From Bog-756 sp963841885 (GTDB taxonomy: Bacteria > Actinomycetota > Acidimicrobiia > Acidimicrobiales > RAAP-2): a stretch of 64,000 nt of DNA. Positions 26,894-34,763 of this stretch are shown one piece after another. Within the stretch, counting starts at the first letter, position 1. Every line of letters starts with the position of its first letter. The DNA is taken from NCBI GenBank assembly GCA_963841885.1, contig CAWJEK010000008.1, positions 205,155-269,154 of the forward strand, in the 5' to 3' direction. Position numbers and translations under genes: made by a program. Below the pieces are notes generated by a model. The model worked only from the letters and a program-made list of their open reading frames with translations. It searched no databases and was not told the origin of the DNA.

Positions 26894-27892
26894 TCAGCCC
26901 CGATAGGTGGCGGCCGAGCCGGACGTGTCGACCAGCGCGCAGAAGGTGGGCGTGGGGCAGCTGACCGACGCCCCGGCCGTACTGCCGTCGCCCAGGACCG
27001 CCCGGGGGGCGGCCCATGTGCCCGACTGCCACACCGACACCGAGCCGTCGGAGCGGCCCACCACACAGCGGGCGGCCGACGGGCACGACACCGAGTAGGT
27101 CAGGGAGCCGGCGCCGGGCATGGCTGCGGTGGCGCTCCACGACGTCCCGTCGAAGACGATGGCATGGCCGGTCAGGTCGACGGCCATGCAGAACCGGGTG
27201 GTCGGACACGACACGGAGTGGAGGAGCGACCGGCCCGGGACGGACTGATGCGACCACGTGGTCCCGTCGAAGGTGGCGATCTCGCCCGTGGCGGAGACCA
27301 CCGCGCAGAAGGCCGGCGAGGCGCAGGATACGTTCTGCACCGGTTCGGTGGCGGTGCCGTCGGCCACCTGGACGTCGTGACCCCACGACGTCCCGTCGTA
27401 GAGGCTCACCACTCCGGCCGTGTTGACGGCGGCGCAGAAGGACGGCGTCGGGCACGACACCTCGTACTGGCCCCCGGTCGGGCCCGACGGTGCCGGCCCC
27501 ACGGCGGCCGACGTCGTCCAGGTGGCACCGTCGAAGAGGACCGCCAGCTGTCCGCTCAGGGCGACGCAGAAGGTCGGAGAGGCACACGACACCGAGTTGA
27601 GTGAGCCGAAGGACGTCGCCCGGGCCGGAGCGGACCACCGGGTCCCGTTCCACAGGACGGCGTTGCCCGAGCCGTCGACCGCCGTGCAGAACGTGGTGGT
27701 CGGGCACGAGACATCGAAGAGGCCGCTGCCGGGCGTGGCCGCCGCGTCGGGATGGGCCACGGTCCAGGTGCCCCCGGCCATGGCCGTCGGAGCGCTGCCG
27801 CCGCAGGCGGCGAGGGCGGTGCCGACCACGACCACCGCCGCCAGGGCGAGGGCCCGGGGGGTGCCTCGGTGGGGTCGTGGTCGGTGGTCCAT
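26894..27892 (-). CDS. Lipoprotein with seven SCPT-x-x-FC repeats
   Basis: The 332-residue protein has a lipoprotein signal (hydrophobic stretch ending TALAAC, lipid-attached Cys30). The rest is seven repeats of about 40 residues of the form VSCP(T/S)xxFCxxV...G....(F/Y)DGTxW. Two Cys five residues apart in nearly every repeat suggest a disulfide per unit, and the strand/turn pattern suggests a beta-propeller. Similar repeat proteins occur in actinobacteria without known function. Repeat six has RC in place of FC. It is anchored outside the membrane and converges with clpB. Confidence 0.8.
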   Translation of the reverse strand: MDHRPRPHRGTPRALALAAVVVVGTALAACGGSAPTAMAGGTWTVAHPDAAATPGSGLFDVSCPTTTFCTAVDGSGNAVLWNGTRWSAPARATSFGSLNSVSCASPTFCVALSGQLAVLFDGATWTTSAAVGPAPSGPTGGQYEVSCPTPSFCAAVNTAGVVSLYDGTSWGHDVQVADGTATEPVQNVSCASPAFCAVVSATGEIATFDGTTWSHQSVPGRSLLHSVSCPTTRFCMAVDLTGHAIVFDGTSWSATAAMPGAGSLTYSVSCPSAARCVVGRSDGSVSVWQSGTWAAPRAVLGDGSTAGASVSCPTPTFCALVDTSGSAATYRG

Positions 27893-28079
27893 CGGATCGT
27901 TCCGCTCTCGTGGTGGTCGGGTCGTCCCCGTACGGGGCGGCCCCACCGGGCCGCCGCGCGGTGGTCCGGGTCGTTCCGTCCCTCAACTGGGATTTTCGGC
28001 ATCCCGGGTGCCGACCTGTAATGGGACCCCGGAGCCGGGAGGCCGCTGGAGCCCCTCGGAAGGGCCCGTGGCGCCGGGG

Positions 28080-28085
28080 TACACT
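28080..28085 (+). promoter_or_regulatory. Probable -10 box of the purA operon
   Basis: TACACT lies 36 nt before the purA GTG. An AGGAG ribosome site falls in the leader, so this transcript is not leaderless. No convincing -35 element is visible. Confidence 0.35.
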
Positions 28086-28121
28086 GGGGCGTAATCCGCA
28101 TCCGCAACGGAGGAGAGACGC

Positions 28122-29402
28122 GTGCCGGCAACCGTCGTCGTCGGGACCCAGTGGGGTGATGAGGGCAAGGGCAAGCTCACCGACCTCCTGGCCAAGGAGA
28201 TGGAGGTGGTCGTCCGCTACCAGGGTGGCCACAACGCCGGCCACACGATCGTGGTGGACGGGGAGACCTTCGCCCTCCAACTGGTGCCCAGCGGGATCCT
28301 GTACCCCCACATCACCCCGGTGATCGGCAACGGCGTCGTGGTCGATCCCACCGTCCTCCTGGCCGAGGTCGACGTGCTGGAGTCCAAGGCCATCGACACG
28401 TCGAAGCTCCTGGTCAGCGGCAATGCCCACCTGATCATGCCGTACCACCACGAGCTCGACCAGCTGGCCGAGCGCTACCTCGGCAAGAACAAGCTGGGTA
28501 CCACCAAGCGCGGCATCGGACCCGCCTACGCCGACAAGTCGTCGCGGGTCGGACTGCGGGTCCAGGACCTCCTCGACCCCAAGATCTTCCGCCAGAAGCT
28601 CGACGTGGTGCTGAAGGAGAAGAACCAGGTCCTGGCCAAGGTGTACAACCGGCTTCCGCTGTCGGCCGACGATATCTGCGGCCTGTACCTCGACCAGCTC
28701 GCCCCCCGCATCGCGCCGATGGTGGCCGACACGGTCGGACTCCTGCACGACGCGCTCGAACAGGGGGCACACGTCCTGCTCGAGGGCGCCCAGGCGACGT
28801 TCCTCGACCTCGACCACGGCACGTATCCCTTCGTCACGTCCTCCAATCCGGTGGCCGGCGGCGCCTGCACGGGTGCCGGGATCGGTCCGCGGTACATCGA
28901 CGAGGTCATCGGCATCGCCAAGGCCTATGTCACCCGGGTGGGCAGTGGACCGTTCCCGACGGAGCTCACCGACGACATCGGTGACACCCTGGTCGACCGT
29001 GGACACGAGTACGGGGTGAATACCGGCCGACGCCGGCGACCCGGTTGGTTCGACGCCGTCATGATGCGCCAGGCCGTCCGGCTCAACTCGCTGTCCGAGG
29101 TGGCCCTGACCAAGCTCGACGTGCTCGACAGCTTCGACACGGTCAAGGTGTGCGTGGCGTACGAGGCCAACGGTGAGCGGTTCACCCATCCGCCCTACCA
29201 CCAGTCGGTGTTCCACCAGGTCACACCCGTCTACGAGGAGCTCCCCGGGTGGAAGACGGACATCTCGTCGGCGACCGAGCTCGCCGACCTCCCCCAGGCG
29301 GCGCGTGACTACGTGCACTTCCTGGCCGAGCAGATCGGGGTGCCGGTGCGCCTCGTGGGAGTGGGGCCCGGCCGCGAGCAGTTCGTCCGATTCGCCGCAT
29401 GA
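28122..29402 (+). CDS. purA: Adenylosuccinate synthase
   Basis: This 426-residue protein has the GTP-binding loop VVVGTQWGDEGKGKLTDLL, the IMP/Asp-site motif GGHNAGHTIVV, and the signatures GTTKRGIGPAYADK and GTYPFVTSSNP. It joins IMP and aspartate, using GTP, in the first step towards AMP. It starts with GTG after a GGAGGAGA site and is the first gene of a six-gene purine operon. Its stop overlaps the purD ATG by four bases. Confidence 0.97.
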   Translation: MPATVVVGTQWGDEGKGKLTDLLAKEMEVVVRYQGGHNAGHTIVVDGETFALQLVPSGILYPHITPVIGNGVVVDPTVLLAEVDVLESKAIDTSKLLVSGNAHLIMPYHHELDQLAERYLGKNKLGTTKRGIGPAYADKSSRVGLRVQDLLDPKIFRQKLDVVLKEKNQVLAKVYNRLPLSADDICGLYLDQLAPRIAPMVADTVGLLHDALEQGAHVLLEGAQATFLDLDHGTYPFVTSSNPVAGGACTGAGIGPRYIDEVIGIAKAYVTRVGSGPFPTELTDDIGDTLVDRGHEYGVNTGRRRRPGWFDAVMMRQAVRLNSLSEVALTKLDVLDSFDTVKVCVAYEANGERFTHPPYHQSVFHQVTPVYEELPGWKTDISSATELADLPQAARDYVHFLAEQIGVPVRLVGVGPGREQFVRFAA

Positions 29403-30742
29403 CCGGGGGGGCTCCCGCGGGTACGCCCCCCGGCCCCGGCCCGGTGCGCACCGTCTGCGTGGTCGGTTCGGGAGGCCGTGAGCACGCGCTGGCGCTGGCG
29501 CTGGCGCGCACCGCCGACGTGGTCGTGACGCCGGGCAACCCCGGCATCGGCGGCCGCTCGCCCGAGGGGCACTCGATGACGAGCGTCACCACCGCTCCCG
29601 AGGAGATCGACGCCGATCTGTTCGTCATCGGCCCCGAGGGGCCGCTGGTCGACGGCCTGGCCGACCGGCTGCGGGCCCTCGGCCGGCTGGTCTTCGGACC
29701 CGGCGCCGACGGGGCCCGTATGGAGGGCTCGAAGGCGTTCATGAAGGAGCTGCTGGCCGAGGCAGGCGTGCCGACCGCCCGCTTCGGCGTGTTCACCGAG
29801 GTGGCCGGGGCGGTCGACTTCCTGCGGACCCTGGACGGGCCCTGGGTGGTCAAGACGGACGGTCTGGCGGCCGGCAAGGGTGTACTGGTGACGGACTCGC
29901 TCGCCAAAGCGGAGGCCGACGTCGCCGCGAAGCTGTCGGGCGATCTGTTCGGCGCGGCGGGACGGCGGGTGGTCATCGAGGAGGGCCTGACCGGCCCGGA
30001 GTGCTCGCTTCTGGTCCTGTGCGACGGGGAGCACCTCGCCCCGCTGGCCCCGGCCCAGGACTTCAAGCGGCGGGACGACGACGACGGTGGACCGAACACC
30101 GGCGGCATGGGCGCCTACTCGCCGGTGCCCTCGGTCGACGACGCACTCGTCGACTCGCTGGTGGCCGAGGCGGTGGCCCCGGTGGTGCGCGCCCTGCGGG
30201 CCCGGGGCATCGACTACCGGGGGGTGCTCTACGCCGGCCTGATGCTGACCCCGGCGGGCCCCAAGGTCCTGGAGTTCAACGTCCGCTTCGGCGACCCCGA
30301 GACCCAGGTCGTCCTGCCCCGGATCGAGGGTGACCTGGCGGCGCTGCTGGCCGAGGTGGCCGCCGGCACCCTCGTCACCACCCCGACGTTCGGTGCCGAC
30401 GCGGCGGTCTGCGTGGTGCTGGCGTCCGAGGGCTACCCCGAATCGCCCCGTACCGGCGACCGGATCGACGGGATCACCGTGGCCGACCGGATGCCGGGCG
30501 TGACGGTCTTCCAGGCCGGCACCGCCGCCGACCCGGCGACCGGTCAGGTGGTCACGGCCGGTGGCCGGGTGCTCGGCGTGACGGCACTCGGCGCCACGCT
30601 GGAGCAGGCCCGGACCCGGGCCTACGACGCGGTCGGCGCCATCTCCTGGCCCGGCATGCACCACCGCCGCGACATCGCCCGCCGGGCCGCCGCCGAGCCG
30701 GACACCGACCTCCCATCCGTGAAAGCCGAGGCCGCACGATGA
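29399..30742 (+). CDS. purD: Phosphoribosylamine-glycine ligase (GARS)
   Basis: The 447-residue product begins, after a Gly/Pro-rich start, with VCVVGSGGREHALALAL, then shows the ATP-grasp core (WVVKTDGLAAGKGVLV, VVIEEGLTGPECSLLVLCDG) and the GARS signature RFGDPETQVVLPR. It makes glycinamide ribonucleotide in purine synthesis. Overlaps of ATGA with purA and with purB indicate tight coupling within the operon. Confidence 0.96.
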   Translation: MTGGAPAGTPPGPGPVRTVCVVGSGGREHALALALARTADVVVTPGNPGIGGRSPEGHSMTSVTTAPEEIDADLFVIGPEGPLVDGLADRLRALGRLVFGPGADGARMEGSKAFMKELLAEAGVPTARFGVFTEVAGAVDFLRTLDGPWVVKTDGLAAGKGVLVTDSLAKAEADVAAKLSGDLFGAAGRRVVIEEGLTGPECSLLVLCDGEHLAPLAPAQDFKRRDDDDGGPNTGGMGAYSPVPSVDDALVDSLVAEAVAPVVRALRARGIDYRGVLYAGLMLTPAGPKVLEFNVRFGDPETQVVLPRIEGDLAALLAEVAAGTLVTTPTFGADAAVCVVLASEGYPESPRTGDRIDGITVADRMPGVTVFQAGTAADPATGQVVTAGGRVLGVTALGATLEQARTRAYDAVGAISWPGMHHRRDIARRAAAEPDTDLPSVKAEAAR

Positions 30743-32048
30743 TCCCCCGCTACCCCCCCCGGAGATGGTCGCCCTCTTCTCCGACGAGGCCCGTTTCGCC
30801 ATGTGGCTCCGGGTCGAGCTTCTGGCCACGGACGGTTGGGTGGCCGTCGGCGACGTTCCGGCCGAGGCGGCCGAGTTCTGCCGGGCCCGCGCTCCCGAAG
30901 TGGACGCCGCGTTCGTCGAGGCGGTGGCCGAACGGGAGCGGGTGACCGACCACGACGTGGCCGCCTTCGTCGACGTCGTCCAGGAGGCCATCGGTCAGCC
31001 GGAGGGGTCCTGGATCCACTACGGGCTCACCTCGTCCGACGTGGTCGACACGGCGCTCTGCGCCACCCTCACCCGGGCCGCCGACCTCCTGATCGAGGCG
31101 GCGACCGAACTGGTGGGTGCGCTCAAGGTCCGGGCGCTCGAGTCGATCGACATCCCGGTGACGGGACGGACCCACGGGATGCACGCCGAGCCGACCACCT
31201 TCGGCGCCAAGTTCTCGCTGTGGGCCCTCCAGGCCGACCGCGACGTGCAACGTCTCCGGTCGGCGCGCCAGCGGGTGGCGGTGGGGAAGCTGTCCGGGGC
31301 GGTCGGCACGTTCTCCAACATCGATCCCCGGGTCGAGGCCCATGTCTGCTCGGCCCTCGGCCTGGTGCCCGTGCCCGCCACCCAGGTCGTGGCCCGGGAC
31401 CGGCACGCCGAGTTCCTGTGGGCGTGCGCCTCGGTCGGCGCCACCATCGAACAGATCGCGACGGAGATCCGCCATATGGCCCGTAGCGAGCTCGGTGAGG
31501 TGGAGGAGCCGTTCAAGCCGGGCCAGAAGGGCAGCTCGGCGATGCCCCACAAGCGCAACCCGATCCTCTCCGAGCGTCTGTGCGGCCTGGCGCGTGTCCT
31601 GCGCGGTTACCTGTCGGCCGGCCTGGAGGACGTCGCCCTGTGGCACGAACGCGACATCTCCCACAGCTCGGTGGAGCGCGTGGTGCTACCCGACGCCAGC
31701 CTGCTCACCCTCTACATGCTGCAGAAGACACGGGGCCTGGTCGAGGGCCTCGTGCTCCATCCCGAACGGGCGCTCGCCACCCTCACCGAGGGGAGTCACG
31801 GCCTGGTCTTCAGCCAGTCGGTCCTCCTCGCCCTGGTGGCCGGCGGCCTGAGCCGCGACGCCGCCTACCGGATCGTGCAGCGCGACGCCCGCGCCGCCTG
31901 GGAGGAGGGCCGCAGCTTCCGCGAGGTGCTCGACGCCGATCCGGAGGTCACCCTCGACCCAGGATCCCTCGACGCCGCCTTCGACCTGTCCCGTACCCTG
32001 CGCCATGTCCACCGATTCACCGATGCCCTGGAGGAGCTCGCCCCATGA
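30739..32048 (+). CDS. purB: Adenylosuccinate lyase, single-base frameshift near the start
   Basis: From ATG 30765 the protein reads MVALFSDEARFAMWLRVELLA and continues with the lyase features TSSDVVDTALCA, TGRTHGMHAEPTTFG and the signature GQKGSSAMPHKRNPI. The family begins with MIPRY-type residues, and these are present from ATG 30739 (overlapping the purD stop, ATGA) but in another frame. One missing C in the run of eight at 30753-30760 restores MIPRYPPPEMVALFSDE and a 436-residue protein. PurB splits SAICAR and adenylosuccinate to fumarate plus AICAR or AMP. Confidence 0.93.
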
Positions 32049-32940
32049 CCCCGTCCCCCCTGCCCCTCGTCTCGTCCGGCAAGGTCCGCGAGTTGTACGA
32101 CGCCGGCGACGACCGCCTGTTGATGGTGGCGTCCGACCGGATCTCGGCCTTCGACGTGATCATGGAGGAGCCCATCCCCGAGAAGGGCCGGGTGCTGACG
32201 GCCATGACCGCCGCCTGGCTCGAGGAGCTGGCCGACCTGGCTCCCAATCATCTGATCAGTGCGGACACCGCCGACTTCCCCGAGGGCTCGGCGGCGATCC
32301 CGGGGGGCTCGAGTACCTGGCCGGCCGCTCGATGCTCGTCCACCGGGCCGACATGCTCGACATCGAGTGCATCGTCCGGGGTTATCTGGCCGGATCCGCC
32401 TACAAGGAGTACCAGCGCGAGGGAACGGTCCACGGCATGGCCATGCCGGCCGGCCTGCTGCACGCCCAGGCGCTGCCCGAGCCCATCTTCACCCCGTCCA
32501 CCAAGGCCACCGAGGGTCACGACCTCAACATCGGGATGTCCGAGGCCATCGACATCGTGGGCCGCGAAGCTGCCGAGGCCGCCGCCTCACTCTGCCTCGA
32601 GGCCTATCGCCGGGCCGCGGCCCGGGCCCAGGAGCAGGGCATCGTGATCTGCGACACCAAGTTCGAGCTCGGCTACATCGACGGGGAACTCTCCCTGTGC
32701 GACGAGGTCCTCACCCCGGACTCGTCGCGCTTCTGGCCGGCCGACGACTGCGCCCCGGGCACCAACCCGCCGTCGTTCGACAAGCAGCCCCTGCGCGACT
32801 GGCTCGAGGCCCAGCCGTGGGACAAGCAGCCGCCACCCCCCGCCCTCCCGGACGGGATCGTGCAGGAGACATCGGACCGGTACGTGGCCGCCTACGAACG
32901 GGTCTGCGGCCGCTCGCTGGCCGACTGGTACGGTGCCTGA
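32045..32940 (+). CDS. purC: SAICAR synthase, single-base frameshift inside
   Basis: The first 87 or so residues (VSSGKVRELYDAGDDRLLMVASDRISAFDV, with the ATP-binding loop) are in one frame. The rest (YLAGRSMLVHRADMLDIECIVRGYLAGSAYKEY, IVICDTKFELGYIDG, TPDSSRFWPAD) is in another. The frames join if one G is added to the run of six at 32302-32307, giving 298 residues, normal for this type of PurC. It couples CAIR and aspartate with ATP. The start overlaps the purB stop (ATGA). As an essential step of an otherwise complete pathway, a real null mutation is unlikely. Confidence 0.93.
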
Positions 32941-32941
32941 C

Positions 32942-33217
32942 ATGACCGCCACCCGCCAGTTCTCGGCGCAGGTCGAGGTCCTCCTGCGCGACGGGATCGC
33001 CGACCCCCAGGGGGCCACCATCGAGCGGGCCCTGCCCGCCCTCGGGCTCGACGGCGTGACCGCGGTGCGGGCCGGGAAGTCCTTCCGCTTCGATCTGGCC
33101 GCCGCCGACGAGTCCGACGCCCTGGCCCAGGCCACGGTGGTGGCCGACCGCCTGCTGGCCAATCCGGTCATCGAGGAGTCCCTGGTCACGGTCCGACCCG
33201 CCGGGACCGCCGGCTGA
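32942..33217 (+). CDS. purS: FGAM synthase subunit PurS
   Basis: This 91-residue protein has the PurS pattern FSAQVEVLLRDGIADPQGATIERALPALGLDGVTAVRAGK followed by an amphipathic alpha/beta end. PurS dimers bridge PurQ and PurL in the FGAM synthase of Gram-positive bacteria. The ATG at 32942 is 1 bp after the purC stop, and its own stop overlaps the purQ start (TGATG). An in-frame GTG nine bases upstream is less likely. Confidence 0.93.
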   Translation: MTATRQFSAQVEVLLRDGIADPQGATIERALPALGLDGVTAVRAGKSFRFDLAAADESDALAQATVVADRLLANPVIEESLVTVRPAGTAG

Positions 33218-33900
33218 TGGCGCCCCGGCTCGGCGTCGTCCTGTTTCCGGGGACCAACTGCGAGTACGACGCGGTCCGGGCCGTCGAACGGCTGGGCGGC
33301 ACCGCCGACCTGGTCTGGCACGGGGCCACGTCGGTCTCGGGGTACGACGCCCTGATCCTGCCCGGGGGCTTCGCCCACGGCGACTACCTGCGACCGGGCG
33401 CCATCGCCCGGTTCTCCCCGGTCATGGAGGCGGTGTCGGCCTTCGCCGCCGGGGGCGGTCCCGTCGTGGGCATCTGCAACGGCTTCCAGGTGCTCACCGA
33501 AGCCGGACTGCTGCCCGGCGCTCTGCAGAAGAACCGTGGACTGCGCTTCGTGTGCGCCACCACCGTGCTGCGGGTCGAGCGCGACGACACGGCGCTGACG
33601 TCCGGCGTCCCGGTCGGAACCGAACTGGCCATCCCCATCAACCACTTCGAGGGGAACTACACCTGCGACGCCGAAACCCTGGCCGAACTGCGGGCCGAGG
33701 GCCGGGTGGTGTTGCGCTACGTCGACAACCCCAACGGTTCGGTCGACGACATCGCCGGAGTGTGCAACGCCGGGCGGAACGTCGTCGGCCTCATGCCCCA
33801 TCCCGAGCGGGCGTCCGACGTGCTCCTCGGTTCGCAGGACGGGGTCGTGCTCCTGCAGGCTCTGCTGCGCACCGCGGCCGCGCCGATGCCCGTCGGCTGA
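33217..33900 (+). CDS. purQ: FGAM synthase glutaminase subunit PurQ
   Basis: The 227-residue class I glutamine amidotransferase has the nucleophile Cys in VVGICNGFQVLTEAG, the oxyanion region LPGGFAHGDYLRPGA, and the His/Glu pair in GLMPHPERASD. It supplies ammonia to PurL for FGAR to FGAM conversion. It is the last gene of the purA-D-B-C-S-Q run. PurL follows only after a 0.86-kb interval that carries an opposite-strand gene. Confidence 0.96.
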   Translation: MAPRLGVVLFPGTNCEYDAVRAVERLGGTADLVWHGATSVSGYDALILPGGFAHGDYLRPGAIARFSPVMEAVSAFAAGGGPVVGICNGFQVLTEAGLLPGALQKNRGLRFVCATTVLRVERDDTALTSGVPVGTELAIPINHFEGNYTCDAETLAELRAEGRVVLRYVDNPNGSVDDIAGVCNAGRNVVGLMPHPERASDVLLGSQDGVVLLQALLRTAAAPMPVG

Positions 33901-33959
33901 GCGGCCGCGGCCGGACCGGCCCCCGGCCCGTCATGGCCGGAGGCGGTCGCCGCCCGGGC

Positions 33960-34391
33960 TCAGCTCCTCGAGCGGGGGATCTTGGCCTGCTGCAACACCG
34001 AGGCGCTCACGCCCACCGTGCGCCAGGCCGAGTACGAGATGCCCTTGCGCTCCCCGTACTGACGGGCGACCTTGATGAAACTCTTCTCGAGGGCGGCCAG
34101 GTCCACCACGTCGCCACTGTGGGCCAGTTCGGATTCCAGGCGCTGCTTCTCCTCGACCAGGTGGAGGCGGTTCAACGGGTCGGCCTCGGGCAGGGCGTTG
34201 TCGATGGTGGTCAGCCGCTTGCGGATGGAGTCGGGTGTGCGCTTGCGTCCCCGGCGGGGTTTGGTCGACTCGAGTGCCTCGAGGTACTGCCGCACGATGC
34301 GGCCCTCTTCGCGACCCTTGGCGAGCGCCGCCTTGTGTTCGGCGGACATCGGTGTCTTCTTGCGGGCTTTGGTGGGGGTGGCAGCTGGCAT
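33960..34391 (-). CDS. Conserved actinobacterial basic protein of unknown function
   Basis: The 143-residue protein is rich in Lys, Arg and Ala. After a short basic start it shows MSAEHKAALAKGREEGRIVRQYLEALE, then KRTPDSIRKRLTTIDNALPEADPLNRLHLVEEKQRLESEL, which looks like an antiparallel helical hairpin, and a C-terminal KGISYSAWRTVGVSASVLQQAKI that could be a small DNA-binding helix pair. I recall similar proteins in other actinobacteria but no known role. A DNA-binding or nucleoid function is a guess. ATG 34391 is preferred to ATG 34418 because the latter sits in an AT-rich promoter-like stretch. Confidence 0.7.
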   Translation of the reverse strand: MPAATPTKARKKTPMSAEHKAALAKGREEGRIVRQYLEALESTKPRRGRKRTPDSIRKRLTTIDNALPEADPLNRLHLVEEKQRLESELAHSGDVVDLAALEKSFIKVARQYGERKGISYSAWRTVGVSASVLQQAKIPRSRS

Positions 34392-34490
34392 GTTCTCACG
34401 TTTCCTGAGTCGGGGCATTTATAACAAATCGATACACTACATCATACATAATGCTAGTCAGTATCGGCCGTCCACATTCGCGGATACCTG

Positions 34491-34510
34491 GCAACGAATT
34501 CCGTTGCAAC
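34491..34510. promoter_or_regulatory. Candidate operator: overlapping inverted repeats
   Basis: GCAACG (34491-34496) and CGTTGC (34502-34507) form a 6-bp inverted repeat with a 5-nt centre, overlapping the palindrome GTTGCAAC (34503-34510). It lies next to the AT-rich promoter zone shared by the divergent genes. No regulator can be named. Confidence 0.35.
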
Positions 34511-34751
34511 TGAAGATTCGTTCCCGCGGTGTCCCGGGGTGTTGCGGGCCCGGGCGGTACGCTGAACGGCCGAAATGCTGGGGCCGGACCGGTGGTGGAC
34601 CGCCGACCCGGGCGCGGCGACAGGCGTTGTGACGGGCCGAATTTCCGGGTAAATATCGGCGACTGTGTCCGGGCCCCGGCCGGTAGTGGCCCGAGCAGGC
34701 CTCGTCAGGACGACGGGCACACCGGCCACCGGAGCCCGGGCGTGGGACGGG

Positions 34752-34757
34752 TATCCT
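34752..34757 (+). promoter_or_regulatory. -10 box for leaderless purL transcript
   Basis: TATCCT is followed by exactly 6 nt and the purL ATG, with no ribosome site. Confidence 0.55.
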
Positions 34758-34763
34758 CATCGC

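Larger units (their letters stand above)
34392..34763. other. Divergent intergenic region with AT-rich core before purL
   Basis: No gene is evident. The stretch 34418-34470 is far more AT-rich than anything nearby and, read towards the opposite-strand gene, contains TATGAT-like boxes. The segment 34491-34507 is an inverted repeat (GCAACG, 5 nt, CGTTGC), followed immediately by the palindrome GTTGCAAC (34503-34510). The far end carries the TATCCT -10 box of purL. The middle holds nothing I recognise. Confidence 0.55.
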
